DNA from: Deinococcus humi
GTDB taxonomy: Bacteria; Deinococcota; Deinococci; Deinococcales; Deinococcaceae
Reading direction: 5' to 3'
Assembly: GCF_014201875.1 (NCBI RefSeq)
Contig: NZ_JACHFL010000012.1
Coordinates: forward strand, 62,001 to 126,000
Length of the DNA: 64,000 bases
The notes under the pieces: model-generated
What the model was told of the DNA's origin: nothing
The model's input: the letters and a program-made list of their open reading frames with translations, nothing else
Database searches by the model: none
Program-made: the position numbers and the translations under genes
Shown here: positions 10,072 through 20,713 of the stretch, piece by piece
Layout of the letters: each line of letters starts with the position of its first letter
Numbering within the stretch: position 1 is the stretch's first letter

Positions 10072-10149
10072 TGCGCCGCTCTTTGTGCTGGAAGAATTGA
10101 GGCGTCCTTCACGCGGCGGTTCAGACAGGGGGGAAGTCTCCAGAATGGG

Positions 10150-11166
10150 ATGATGCGAATTCCCAAACGTCTGCTTCTGGCCGCTGCTGTCACGGCCATC
10201 GCTACACGCCGTCAGTTCAAGTCACGGTACGACCTGACCGGTAAGAGCGTGCTGATCACGGGTGGTTCACGCGGCCTGGGGCTGGTGCTGGCCGCCGAGT
10301 TCCTGAAGCGTGGAGCGCGGGTCATGCTGATGGCCCGCGACGCGGCTGAACTGGAGCGTGCCGCTGACCAACTTGCGGCGGGCGGGCGGGTTCACACTGT
10401 CACTGGAGACGTGACCCGCGAGGAGGATCTGCACCGTGCGCTGGCCGAGGTGCAGCGGGTGTTCGGTGGTCTGGATGTCCTGGTCAACAATGCGGGTTTG
10501 ATCCAGGGCGGGCCGCTGGACAACATGACCGAGGCCAACTTCCGCGAGATCATGGAGGTCAATACCTTTGCGCCGCTGCGCCTGACCCGTCTGGCTCTGC
10601 CTGAACTGCGCCGCAGCGGCGGGCGAGTCCTGCTGGTGTCGTCGGTGGGGGGTCAGGTGGCCATCCCACACCTGGCGCCCTACAGCGTCAGCAAATTCGC
10701 CCTGACCGGGCTGGGACAGGCGCTGCGCGCCGAACTCGCCCAGGACGGTGTGGGCGTCACCACGGTCTGTCCCACTGTGATGCGAACCGGCAGCCCCCGG
10801 CAGGCGACGGTCAAGGGCCAGTACCGCAAGGAATACGGCCTGTTTGCCACTGTAGACAACTTCCCGCTGATCTCGCTGGACACTGAGGTGGCGGCCAAGC
10901 GCATGGTGGACGCCCTGGTGCGTGGCGACGCCGAGGCTCCGATCGGCGGCGCCGCCCTGCTTCTGCGGCATGCTCAGGCGCTGGCCCCGCAACTCACCGC
11001 CGATCTTCTGGCGCTGTCAACCCGCCTGTTGCCCACCGCCACTGCCAATGACCAGGGGCTGCCGGGCCGTGAGGCCGAGTCGTTCCTCACCCGTCACAAC
11101 CCCATCAAGAGCGAGGCCGAAGAGGACTTCAACCAGTTGGGCGGCGGGGCCAGCGAGCGGACGTAG
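10150..11166 (+). CDS. SDR family oxidoreductase
   Basis: A 338-residue short-chain dehydrogenase. The nucleotide motif is TGGSRGLG (about residues 37-44) and NNAG follows near 113. The catalytic Ser is in LLVSSVGG and the Tyr-Lys pair in [10 protein letters not shown]. An N-terminal basic and hydrophobic stretch ([15 protein letters not shown]) may act as a membrane anchor. A C-terminal extension of about 80 residues follows the core fold and ends in a charged tail ([17 protein letters not shown]). Substrate unknown. It is the third member of the SRPBCC / alcohol dehydrogenase / SDR set. Two consecutive ATGs (10150, 10153) make the exact start uncertain. Confidence 0.88.
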   Translation: MMRIPKRLLLAAAVTAIATRRQFKSRYDLTGKSVLITGGSRGLGLVLAAEFLKRGARVMLMARDAAELERAADQLAAGGRVHTVTGDVTREEDLHRALAEVQRVFGGLDVLVNNAGLIQGGPLDNMTEANFREIMEVNTFAPLRLTRLALPELRRSGGRVLLVSSVGGQVAIPHLAPYSVSKFALTGLGQALRAELAQDGVGVTTVCPTVMRTGSPRQATVKGQYRKEYGLFATVDNFPLISLDTEVAAKRMVDALVRGDAEAPIGGAALLLRHAQALAPQLTADLLALSTRLLPTATANDQGLPGREAESFLTRHNPIKSEAEEDFNQLGGGASERT

Positions 11167-11210
11167 GGTGAGCTCTTTGTAGGCTCTGGTTTCGCCGCAG
11201 CCCTGAGGCG

Positions 11211-12431
11211 CTACAGCCCGGTGTAACGTGCGCGTGGCCGGATAAGACTGCCGCTCAGCACCGTTTCGATGGCGTGGGCCATCCAGCCCACCCCGCGGGC
11301 CAGGGCAAACAGCGTCAGCGCGTCGTCCGGACCGCGCCCCAGCGTGTGTGTCAGTGCGGCCAGCGCGAGGTCGATGTTGGTGTGTTCGCCCGTCTCGGCC
11401 AGCGCCACCGCCTGCAGCCCACGGACCGCCTGAACCGCAGGCGATTTGGGCTGCGCGGCTTGCAGGGCCCCCAGCAGTGCATGGGCGCGGGGATCACCGT
11501 CCGGGTACAGGTGGTGATCGAAGCCGGGGAGAAAGGCGTGGCGCTGGGTGGCTGTTCTCAGGGCGGTGCGGGCGTCGGTGGACAGGCTGTGGGCCAGGAC
11601 CTCGTGCGCCGCGAACGCTGCCCGCCCATGCCGTGGTCCCTGCAGGGCGCACAGCGCGGCCAGGGCGGCGTGCGGCAGCCCCGCGCCGCTGCTGGCGGTC
11701 ACGCGGGCCGCGAAAGTGCTGACATTCAACTCGTGATCGGCCAGCAACACCAGGGCGCGGCGCAGGAGATCGGCTTCGCCGGACACGCCCCAGGCCCGCG
11801 CCAGCCGGATGTGCAGCGGCAGGTCGGGGGCCTGGGGCCGACGTTCCTGGCGTTCCAACGTGGCGTACAGCAGGCTCAGCACGCGGGCAGCGCGGGCGGG
11901 AAGTTGCTCCGGGCGGCTGTCCTGCGCACCGATGTCCTGCGCCCCAGCATGGGCCAGCGCGTGGGCGAACGCCTCCGCACTGGTGACCGCCGAGGTGGCG
12001 CCCCCGCGCGGAAAGGTGGCCCCCAGATTCATGCGGGCGCGCAGGGGCAACGTGGTCCAGCCGCCCGCATCTCCGGTCCACAGCAGCGCGGCCACCTCCT
12101 CCACCGTCGCGCTGTTGGCCAGGGCCACGGCGTCACGGCCCCGGTAACTCAATGTGCCGCCCGCGATCCGGGTCAGGGCACTGTCCAGCACGGGCATGCC
12201 CCATTCCAGCGCCCCGGCTGCCGCACCCTGCGCGGCCCCCGCCGGATCGCGCTTTAACTCCTGCCGGGCCACCAGGGCGCGCACGTCCTCGGCGTGATAC
12301 AGGCGCTGACGGCTGCCACCCGGTCCCGCCTCACTGCGGATCAGGCCGCGCGACACGTAGGCGTACAGCGTGGCGGGCTTGACGCCCAGCAAGGCGGTGG
12401 CCTCCGCCGCGTGCAGAAGACTTTCGGGCAT
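11211..12431 (-). CDS. Citrate/2-methylcitrate synthase family protein with N-terminal helix-turn-helix
   Basis: A 406-residue protein. Residues 1-60 form a MerR/excisionase-like winged helix: LLHAAEATALLGVKPATLYAYVSRGLIRSE, then SRQRLYHAEDVRALVAR. The rest is a citrate synthase domain with the catalytic triad visible as His233 (DHELN), His306/307 (GFDHHLYPDGDPRA) and Asp354 (NIDLAL). Citrate synthases condense acetyl-CoA or propionyl-CoA with oxaloacetate. The usual GPLHGGA loop appears as QGPRHGRA, so specificity may differ from the housekeeping enzyme. An enzyme fused to a DNA-binding domain could sense metabolites or CoA esters and regulate its own locus. It diverges from the LeuA-like gene across a palindrome. 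A TAGGTT box ends 5 nt before the ATG. The domains are clear, the regulatory role is inference. Confidence 0.9.
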   Translation of the reverse strand: MPESLLHAAEATALLGVKPATLYAYVSRGLIRSEAGPGGSRQRLYHAEDVRALVARQELKRDPAGAAQGAAAGALEWGMPVLDSALTRIAGGTLSYRGRDAVALANSATVEEVAALLWTGDAGGWTTLPLRARMNLGATFPRGGATSAVTSAEAFAHALAHAGAQDIGAQDSRPEQLPARAARVLSLLYATLERQERRPQAPDLPLHIRLARAWGVSGEADLLRRALVLLADHELNVSTFAARVTASSGAGLPHAALAALCALQGPRHGRAAFAAHEVLAHSLSTDARTALRTATQRHAFLPGFDHHLYPDGDPRAHALLGALQAAQPKSPAVQAVRGLQAVALAETGEHTNIDLALAALTHTLGRGPDDALTLFALARGVGWMAHAIETVLSGSLIRPRARYTGL

Positions 12432-12436
12432 ACCTC

Positions 12437-12442
12437 AACCTA
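12437..12442 (-). promoter_or_regulatory. -10 box (TAGGTT) of the HTH-citrate synthase gene
   Basis: TAGGTT on the minus strand, 5 nt from the ATG at 12431. It lies 3 nt from the palindrome at 12446-12461. Confidence 0.4.
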
Positions 12443-12445
12443 ACA

Positions 12446-12461
12446 TTGATTGAAGAATCAA
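12446..12461. promoter_or_regulatory. Palindrome, candidate operator of the divergent promoters
   Basis: TTGATT-GAAG-AATCAA, a perfect 6-bp inverted repeat with a 4-bp spacer. It lies between the minus-strand -10 (12437-12442) and the plus-strand -35 (12464-12469), where a bound dimer would affect both genes. The N-terminal helix-turn-helix of the adjacent citrate synthase makes that protein the obvious candidate ligand, by inference. Confidence 0.5.
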
Positions 12462-12463
12462 GA

Positions 12464-12492
12464 TTGACGATAGATCCATGCGGGTCTAGCGT
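12464..12492 (+). promoter_or_regulatory. Promoter of the LeuA/Re-citrate-synthase-like gene
   Basis: -35 TTGACG (12464-12469), 17-bp spacer, -10 TAGCGT (12487-12492), then 6 nt to the ATG at 12499. One of the few promoters here with a good -35 as well. The mRNA should be leaderless. Confidence 0.65.
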
Positions 12493-12498
12493 GAAGCC

Positions 12499-13830
<1,332 letters not shown>

Positions 13831-13842
13831 ATGGAGGGGACC

Positions 13843-14682
13843 TTATGACCGCCCCGCGATCAGCCCTGCCCCCACCAGCGCCAGCACCACGCCCACCCAC
13901 TGCGTGGCCTTCAGTCCCTCGCGCAGCACCGTGACGGCCAGCAGGGTGGTAAAGGCGGGATACAGGCTGGACAGCAGCGAACCCACCGCCAGCCCGCCGC
14001 CCTGCACGGCCAGCAGGTAGAACAGATTGCCCAGCGTGTCCCCCGGTGCGGAGGCCAGGATCAGCGGGAGATTGTTGGGACGCAGGCCCACCAGCCGCGC
14101 GGCCAGCGCCAGGGCGATCACCGAGCTGCTCAGGCGCGCGGCCCCCAGGGTCCAGAACACCCCTGGCGACGCTGCCTGCCCCAGCATGGCAAAGAAGAAG
14201 CCGAAGCCCAGGCCCGCTGCCAGACCGATCAGCACGCCGTTGTCCTGCCACCGCCCGTTGCTGCCGCCCTCACCCGGGCTGTAGCTCAGCAGGCCGGTGC
14301 CCAGCAGCACCCCCAGCGCGCCCAGCCAGCCCAGCAGACCCAGCACCTCGCCGCCCAGCACGCCGATGACCACAGGGACCAGCGCCGACAGCGCGCCTGC
14401 ACCCACCGACACTGCGCCCATCGGCCCCAGCGCCAGCGCGCGGTAGAAGGCCAGCACGGCGAACAGACCCACCGCGCCCGCCGCGACGCCCCACAGCAGA
14501 TCGCTCACGGGCGGCAGCGTCTGGCCCATCACCACGGCCAGCAGCAGCATGACCACCGCGCTGATCGGGTGGGTCAGCGCCACCACCCGCAGCGGCGAAT
14601 CGCGGCGACTCGCCAGCCCCGCCAGAAAATCGCCGACGCCGTAGGTCAGCGCCGACAGCAGCCCGCTCAGGGCCGGGTTCAA
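13843..14682 (-). CDS. EamA/DMT family transporter
   Basis: A membrane protein of about 280 residues with ten hydrophobic helices arranged as two EamA repeats, the drug/metabolite transporter architecture. The first repeat begins LSGLLSALTYGVGDFLAG and the second GVLIGLAAGLGFGFFFAMLG. The last helix ends LVGAGLIAGRS. DMT members export amino acids, nucleosides or drugs, and the substrate cannot be read. An in-frame ATG at 14757 would add a Gly/Pro-rich leader that overlaps the terminator of the next gene, so a TTG at 14682 with GTGAGG upstream is preferred. The start is uncertain. The gene ends 12 nt from the 3' end of the LeuA-like gene (convergent). Confidence 0.8.
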   Translation of the reverse strand: MNPALSGLLSALTYGVGDFLAGLASRRDSPLRVVALTHPISAVVMLLLAVVMGQTLPPVSDLLWGVAAGAVGLFAVLAFYRALALGPMGAVSVGAGALSALVPVVIGVLGGEVLGLLGWLGALGVLLGTGLLSYSPGEGGSNGRWQDNGVLIGLAAGLGFGFFFAMLGQAASPGVFWTLGAARLSSSVIALALAARLVGLRPNNLPLILASAPGDTLGNLFYLLAVQGGGLAVGSLLSSLYPAFTTLLAVTVLREGLKATQWVGVVLALVGAGLIAGRS

Positions 14683-14753
14683 GGAAAGAGCCTCACCGCA
14701 GGAGTGTACAGGGGCTGTCCCGCGAGGGGCGGCCAGTGGTCCCCGTCCTCTGG

Positions 14754-14790
14754 ACAAAAAAAGCGAGACCGGGAGGGTTTCCCGGTCTCG
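14754..14790 (-). terminator. Intrinsic terminator of the RGG-repeat gene
   Basis: A perfect 11-bp stem CGAGACCGGGA (14764-14774) / TCCCGGTCTCG (14780-14790), followed on the minus strand by a run of seven T (the A-run at 14756-14762). Confidence 0.9.
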
Positions 14791-14850
14791 TCTTCGCGGC
14801 GTACTCAGGGCTGGCAGGCAGGGTTGATCTGTCCGCCGCCCCTAGCGGTC

Positions 14851-15783
<933 letters not shown>

Positions 15784-15988
15784 GGTAGTTCTCCTTTTGG
15801 CGCGGCTGGTGGTGCCTGCGCTGTTTCCCTGCCGCTTGTCGTTCACGACCCTGGCGGCGAATTCCGGACGGTTTCGGCCTGTCTTGTCGGCCAGTGGCAC
15901 ACATGCTGCGTGCCGAGCGCGGGCGCACCCCCGAGTGTATCACTGCCGGGCAAGGAAAGGACGTCTGGCACTCGCGCTGCCGTCCGGG

Positions 15989-15994
15989 TACGCT
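15989..15994 (+). promoter_or_regulatory. -10 box (TACGCT) of the DinB-like gene
   Basis: TACGCT with 5 nt to the ATG at 16000. Confidence 0.4.
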
Positions 15995-15999
15995 GAGCC

Positions 16000-16509
16000 A
16001 TGACCCAACCCGCACAGGATCAGCAGCCCCAGCACTGGCTGGAGGGCATTCTCGACGTTCTGGCCGAGGCCGTGGAGGGCGGCACCCCCGGGCAGGGCAC
16101 GGCCTTTCTGGACGGCACAGCGGCGGACGGCAGCGGCAACAATGGCCTGCTCGCCACACTGGACCGCCTGAGCGCCGAGCAGGCCAGCCAGGACATTCGC
16201 GGCACCTCCATCGCCGGGCACACCCGCCACAGCGCTTTCCATATGGAAGTGATGGTGCGCTGGGAGCGCGACGGGGACCGGGGGCCGTTCGACTGGAAGG
16301 GAAGCTTTCACCCGGCTTTGGTCGGCGACGAGGAGTGGGACGAATTGCGCGTCCGCTTGCGCGCGGCCTACGACGCCCTGCGCGCCTTTGCCCGGACCCA
16401 GCAGGATGCGGAGGCCACCGGGGACGTGGCCGGCGGCCTGGCCGGCGCAGTGGCGCACGTCGCCTATCACCTGGGGGCCATCCGGCAGATGCACAAAGAG
16501 CTGGCGTGA
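16000..16509 (+). CDS. DinB family protein
   Basis: A 169-residue four-helix-bundle protein of the DinB/YfiT superfamily. The putative metal-binding histidines are in IAGHTRHSAFH (about residues 72-82) and HVAYHLGAIRQMH near the C-terminus. These proteins are metal-dependent and several act as thiol (bacillithiol) transferases, but this one has no assigned substrate. Deinococcus is rich in such paralogues. Its stop overlaps the GTG start of the methyltransferase (GTGA), so the two are translationally coupled. Confidence 0.85.
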   Translation: MTQPAQDQQPQHWLEGILDVLAEAVEGGTPGQGTAFLDGTAADGSGNNGLLATLDRLSAEQASQDIRGTSIAGHTRHSAFHMEVMVRWERDGDRGPFDWKGSFHPALVGDEEWDELRVRLRAAYDALRAFARTQQDAEATGDVAGGLAGAVAHVAYHLGAIRQMHKELA

Positions 16510-17087
16510 ACCTGGCCCCGGCCGAACAGCATCCGGGGCCGCTGCGGGTCATCATTGGCGCGGGCGAGCAGCGCTGGGACGGCTGGATTCCCACCCAGCA
16601 GGAGCAACTCGATCTCCTGGACCGGACAAGCTGGGCCGCGTGGTTCGGCGGCCGCCGGGCTGACGCCCTGCTGTGCGAACACGTCTGGGAACACCTGAGC
16701 GAGGCAGAGGGCCGTGCCGCCGCCAGGGTGTGCTTCGAGTTCCTTAAGCCGGGCGGTGTGTTGCGGGTGGCTGTACCGGACGCCCACTTTCCAGAGGCCG
16801 AATACCAGCGCACGGTGCAGGTTGGTGGGCCGGGGCCAGCCGATCACCCTGCCGCCGATCACAGGATCGTGTACGACGCGCCGTTGCTGGCCGACGTGTT
16901 CACCGGGGCCGGATTCAGCGTGGAGTTGCTGGAATACTGCGACGCCCAGGGCCAGTTTCATTTTAAGGACTGGGACATGGACGCCGGGCCGATCTACCGC
17001 TCCCTGCGGATGGACCATCGTAATGTGGGCGGGCGGTTGGGCTTCGTATCCATCGTGCTGGACGCCATTAAGCCTGCCGGGGAGTAA
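16506..17087 (+). CDS. Class I SAM-dependent methyltransferase-like protein
   Basis: A 193-residue protein. The C-terminal half of a Rossmann methyltransferase is clear: ADALLCEHVWEHLSEAEGR (motif like post-motif I) then FLKPGGVLRVAVPD. The N-terminus carries GAGEQRWDGWIP in place of the usual E/DxGxGxG glycine loop, so the SAM site is short or divergent, as in several small predicted SAM-dependent methyltransferases. The GTG at 16506 overlaps the preceding DinB-like stop. The methyl acceptor is unknown. Confidence 0.8.
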   Translation: MNLAPAEQHPGPLRVIIGAGEQRWDGWIPTQQEQLDLLDRTSWAAWFGGRRADALLCEHVWEHLSEAEGRAAARVCFEFLKPGGVLRVAVPDAHFPEAEYQRTVQVGGPGPADHPAADHRIVYDAPLLADVFTGAGFSVELLEYCDAQGQFHFKDWDMDAGPIYRSLRMDHRNVGGRLGFVSIVLDAIKPAGE

Positions 17088-17110
17088 GCGGGAACGCTGC
17101 CGCTCCCTCC

Positions 17111-18364
17111 TTACCTTCTCTCACGGCCCTCCACCTGCCAGTTCGTCCTGAGGGTCTCGTCCAGCACGCGCACACGGCCCCTGCCGCTGGCACTGCCCTC
17201 AGCCACGGCGAAGGTGCCGTCGGGCAGGGCGACAACGTCCATCGGGTGGGCCAGCGGCATGGGGTGAAGCTCGCCGCTGACCAGATCGATGCGGGTCAGT
17301 TGCCCGGCGCGGTCCGTGACCAGTGCCACACTGCCATTGACCCCCAGCTTGTCAGGGTGACCGGGCAGGGGCCAGCTGCGTATGACCTCGCCGCCTGCGT
17401 TCAGGCGCAGCAACCGCCCTCCGGCGTCCAGTGCCAGCACGGTGCCGCCTGCCTCTGCGGCCAGGTCCACAGGGACGCCGCCTACGTTCACCCGCTTCCG
17501 GACATTTAGGGTTTCGGGGTCCAGCAGGCAGATCTCGCCGGTCAGGTGGTGGGTGACGAACAACCGTCCGCCCGAGAACAACACGCCGTCCATCACGTCG
17601 GCCAGCGGCATGCCGTCCTCGCGGGCCACCGTGATCTGCGCCCCGCCCAGTGCGCCGTCCAATCGTCCCACCGCGCCGCGCACGGTCTTGAAATACACCC
17701 GCCCGCCGTCCGGTCCGCTGGAAGCGCTCAGCCCGGCGACGCCGCCTGGCACCGGGTAGGACCGCGCCACCTTCAGGGGGTTGGTTTGCACTTCCAGTAC
17801 ACGGTTGTTGGCGGCGTCGGCCAGGTACACGCTGTCCCCCAGCCGCACACCCTGCGTGAACCATGCGGGCTGCCGCCCATCCGAACGCAGGCTGGCGGTG
17901 ACCTGATCGCCGCGCAGCAGATTCAGGGTGCCGCCCCCATCGTTGCTGGCCACCAGCAGCCCGTCCGCCGCCGCCACCACCACGGCCGGGTCAGGCAATG
18001 TCGCCGCCGTCCCGCGCGAGGGCGTCAGCAGCGCGCCGAAGGCGAGTAAGCCCGACACCGCCGCCGCGCCCAGCATCAGCGGCCACCAGCGGCGGGAAGG
18101 ATGGGGACGCGCCCCGACGGGGGTTGCGGTCTGAGTCTGGCGCGCCGCCCCCATCATCGCCGTCTTCAGGTGGGCCGGCGGTTCACGCGGCGGGACGTCC
18201 TCAAGCAGCGCCGCCTCCAGTTCGCGTAGCAGCGTCAGGTGGGCGCGGCACTCGGGACAGTCCCGCAGGTGAGCGCGCAGTTCGGGAGTCAGTGCCTGGC
18301 CCAGGCCGACGCGCTCCTCCAACTGCTGCTGCACCGCCGCGCAGTGCTGGCCGTTTCCGTTCAT
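17111..18364 (-). CDS. Anti-sigma factor with extracytoplasmic beta-propeller-like domain
   Basis: A 417-residue protein. The N-terminal zinc anti-sigma motif is H32-x3-C36-x2-C39 (HLRDCPEC), preceded by HC at 7-8. One membrane helix follows (about 93-113). About 300 outside residues consist of repeated beta-strand units such as DSVYLADAANNRVLEV and GRLFVTHHLTGEICLLDPET, as in NHL/YncE-type propellers. The ATG overlaps the stop of the sigma factor gene (ATGA), the standard sigma/anti-sigma layout. By family knowledge it should bind the ECF sigma at the membrane and release it on an envelope signal. A large propeller in place of a short sensor tail is unusual, and the ligand is unknown. Confidence 0.87.
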   Translation of the reverse strand: MNGNGQHCAAVQQQLEERVGLGQALTPELRAHLRDCPECRAHLTLLRELEAALLEDVPPREPPAHLKTAMMGAARQTQTATPVGARPHPSRRWWPLMLGAAAVSGLLAFGALLTPSRGTAATLPDPAVVVAAADGLLVASNDGGGTLNLLRGDQVTASLRSDGRQPAWFTQGVRLGDSVYLADAANNRVLEVQTNPLKVARSYPVPGGVAGLSASSGPDGGRVYFKTVRGAVGRLDGALGGAQITVAREDGMPLADVMDGVLFSGGRLFVTHHLTGEICLLDPETLNVRKRVNVGGVPVDLAAEAGGTVLALDAGGRLLRLNAGGEVIRSWPLPGHPDKLGVNGSVALVTDRAGQLTRIDLVSGELHPMPLAHPMDVVALPDGTFAVAEGSASGRGRVRVLDETLRTNWQVEGRERR

Positions 18365-19056
18365 TCCAGCCACGCTTCCACCTCCTTGCCCAGACCGGCT
18401 TTGTCCAGCACGGCGCGCAAATGCTTCAGGGCGTAATTCAGGCGGCTCTTGACCGTGCCCACCGGGACATGCATCGCGCCTGAGATCTCCTCGCGGGACT
18501 CGCCCGCCAGGTAAGCGCGCTCCACCGTCTCGCGGTGCGCTGCCGAGAGCTGCGAGAGCGCGGCGCCAATCCACTCGCGGCGCTGGGCGTCCTCGCTGCG
18601 ACCCACAGCCCCTGGCCCACCGTCCGGCAGCGGCAACTCCTGACCTTCTTCGGTGAACAGCGGCAGGGTGGCGCGGGCGGCACGGAGGCTGTCCAGCGCC
18701 CGCGAACGCGCCATGACCAGCAGAAAGGTCCTGAGGCCCGCCCGCGCCGGATCATAGGTCTCGGGACGCTCCCACAGCCTCAGGAACACGTCCTGCAAGA
18801 CCTCCTGGGCCGCCGCGTCGCCCAGCAGGCGGTGCAGCACGCCAAAAACAGCCCCTGAATGCTGGTCATACACCTCAGAGAGGGCCGACTCGTCACGCTG
18901 TCGCAGGCGCAGGGCCAGCGTCCTGTCGCTGTCCAGGGCCGTCTCCTCCGGACTCGGCTCCGTCTGTGTCCCGCCCTGCTCCGCTTCAGCGGCCAGGAGC
19001 CGGGAGCGCGGGGAAGAGCGGAAATCAGGCACGGCCAGCCACGTCATACCCAGCAT
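18361..19056 (-). CDS. ECF RNA polymerase sigma factor
   Basis: About 231 residues from the ATG at 19056 (or 228 from 19047). Sigma region 2 is visible as ALSEVYDQHSGAVFGVLHRLLGD, then AAAQEVLQDVFLRLW. Region 4 with its helix-turn-helix is LSQLSAAHRETVERAYLAGESREEISGAMHVPVGTVKSRL. An N-terminal tail rich in Glu/Thr precedes region 2. Longer in-frame starts up to 19152 cross the divergent promoter and are rejected. It pairs with the overlapping anti-sigma gene. ECF sigma factors of this kind usually activate their own promoter. Confidence 0.9.
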   Translation of the reverse strand: MLGMTWLAVPDFRSSPRSRLLAAEAEQGGTQTEPSPEETALDSDRTLALRLRQRDESALSEVYDQHSGAVFGVLHRLLGDAAAQEVLQDVFLRLWERPETYDPARAGLRTFLLVMARSRALDSLRAARATLPLFTEEGQELPLPDGGPGAVGRSEDAQRREWIGAALSQLSAAHRETVERAYLAGESREEISGAMHVPVGTVKSRLNYALKHLRAVLDKAGLGKEVEAWLE

Positions 19057-19132
19057 ACGGGGCGTCGGGGACAACGGTTCGATCTGGCGGCGGCATCCGT
19101 CCCCCCCGGACCGCGCTACGCTGGCTCCCGTT

Positions 19133-19828
19133 ATGACCACACCGCCCCCCACCCCGCAGGAATTCCCGACCTACCGCGTTCAGGAGTTCCTGCCCTCATT
19201 TCTGCTGGGCTGGGGCCTGGGGACGCTCATTACCTTCGCGGTGCGCGCCGCCGCCGACGCGCTGCTGACCACCCCCTGCGAGGGCCGCACGCTGCTGGCG
19301 CTGATCGTGCCCCTGCTGCTGGGGCCGGGTGGGCTGGCGTTCACGGCCGTTAACTGGCGCCGGGCAGGGCGGGCGGCCCTGGGGCTGGGGCTGGTGCTGG
19401 CCTCCCTGCTGCCTGCGCTGTATGTGGGCGCGCGCGACATCGCTGGACTGCGCGGCAGTGGCTGCGCAGGCGGCTACGTCGTGATTGCTCCGGCGGGCCA
19501 GGAATCCATCTCCAGCCTAATCCTGCGGGTGGGCGAATCCCGTGAGCTGACCGGGCGCATCGGTGGCTTTTCCGCGCGGGATTACCCGGGTGAATTCAAA
19601 CTGAACGGTCAGGGCAATGCTGCGGGCATCGTCGTGACCCTGCCGAAGACCGCCGTCAGGGCCGGCGAGGAGTTTCCGCTGACGGTCACGGTCCAGCCCG
19701 GCACCGGCATCAACACCTATACCGTGGGCATCCAGGGCACCAGCGTCAGAAACGGTCAGACCGTCAGCGCGGACGGCACCCTGGAAGTCAATGTCCGCCC
19801 CGCTGAAGTGAAGCAAAGCCAGCCGTAA
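19133..19828 (+). CDS. Hypothetical membrane protein with extracytoplasmic domain
   Basis: A 231-residue protein with three membrane helices (about residues 20-45, 52-75 and 82-102), then a domain of about 125 residues rich in beta-strand pattern (ELTGRIGGFSARDYPGEFKLNG, FPLTVTVQPGTGINTYTVGIQG), suggestive of an Ig-like or beta-sandwich fold. It is divergent from the ECF sigma gene with about 75 bp between, so it could be a target or sensor of that sigma factor, although nothing beyond position supports this. No family recognised. Confidence 0.6.
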   Translation: MTTPPPTPQEFPTYRVQEFLPSFLLGWGLGTLITFAVRAAADALLTTPCEGRTLLALIVPLLLGPGGLAFTAVNWRRAGRAALGLGLVLASLLPALYVGARDIAGLRGSGCAGGYVVIAPAGQESISSLILRVGESRELTGRIGGFSARDYPGEFKLNGQGNAAGIVVTLPKTAVRAGEEFPLTVTVQPGTGINTYTVGIQGTSVRNGQTVSADGTLEVNVRPAEVKQSQP

Positions 19829-19884
19829 GGGAGGGGGCAGGGGGGAGCACTGGCCCGTCCCGCCCCCCGCACCTCCCGGGGTGT

Positions 19885-19890
19885 TACGGT
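19885..19890 (+). promoter_or_regulatory. -10 box (TACGGT) of marC
   Basis: TACGGT with 7 nt to the GTG at 19898. Confidence 0.4.
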
Positions 19891-19897
19891 AAGCCGC

Positions 19898-20551
19898 GTG
19901 AACGTGACCGAGGTCTCCAGCATTGCCCTGCAAACATTTTTAACGATGCTGGTGGTCATGGACCCGATTGGCCTCGCGCCGATCTTTATCGGCCTGGCGG
20001 GCAACCGGCCCAGTTTCGAGCGGCGCAGGGTGGCCCTGAAAGCCGCGGTGGTGGCCGGCGGCATCATCCTGGTGTTCGGGCTGGTGGGCCGCGCGCTGCT
20101 GGAACATCTGGGCATCAGCCTGAGCGCCTTCCGGGTGGCGGGCGGGGTGCTGCTCTTTCTGATTGCGCTGGACATGGTGTTCGCCCGGCCCAGCGGCAGC
20201 AAGGAGACCGCCGAAGAGGAGCAGGAGGCCCAGGAGCGGCAGGACATCAGCGTGTTTCCGCTGGCGATTCCGCTGATTGCCGGTCCCGGCACGCTGGCCT
20301 CGATCATGATTCAGGCCAACACCGCGCACGGCAACGTGCTGCTCCTGTCGGTGGTGTTTCTGGTGACGGCCGCCGTGCTGTTGCTGTGCTACCTGGCGCT
20401 GCGCCTGAGCGGTCAGATCGCCCGCGTGATCGGGGTGACCGGCGTGCATGTGGTGACCCGTGTCCTGGGCGTCCTGCTGGGCGCGCTGGCCGTGCAGTAC
20501 GTTGCCGACGGCGTGCTGGAGCTGCTGCGCGGTGGGCTGAAAACGGGCTGA
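19898..20551 (+). CDS. MarC family membrane protein
   Basis: A 217-residue protein with six predicted helices and the MarC signature [15 protein letters not shown] near residues 19-33 and [12 protein letters not shown] near 125-136. A charged loop ([18 protein letters not shown]) separates the halves. MarC/UPF0056 proteins are inner-membrane proteins of unknown function; the old link to antibiotic resistance was not supported. The start is a GTG with a TACGGT box 7 nt before it, indicating a leaderless mRNA. Confidence 0.9.
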   Translation: MNVTEVSSIALQTFLTMLVVMDPIGLAPIFIGLAGNRPSFERRRVALKAAVVAGGIILVFGLVGRALLEHLGISLSAFRVAGGVLLFLIALDMVFARPSGSKETAEEEQEAQERQDISVFPLAIPLIAGPGTLASIMIQANTAHGNVLLLSVVFLVTAAVLLLCYLALRLSGQIARVIGVTGVHVVTRVLGVLLGALAVQYVADGVLELLRGGLKTG

Positions 20552-20700
20552 GCCGCAGAGAAGGGCAAAGGACAGCTATTTCCAGTGCGGCTTCTGTCGT
20601 TTCCTGCGTCCCATACCTCACCGCCACCTGAGTCATTGCGCCTACGCGCGCAACCCCGGCGCTAGGCACCCTGGCCAACATTCTTATGAATATCAGGCCA

Positions 20701-20706
20701 TAGAAT
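20701..20706 (+). promoter_or_regulatory. -10 box (TAGAAT) of the HNH gene
   Basis: TAGAAT overlaps a first ATG at 20705 and is followed by 7 nt and a second ATG at 20714, which identifies the second as the start. Confidence 0.55.
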
Positions 20707-20713
20707 GCGGGGC

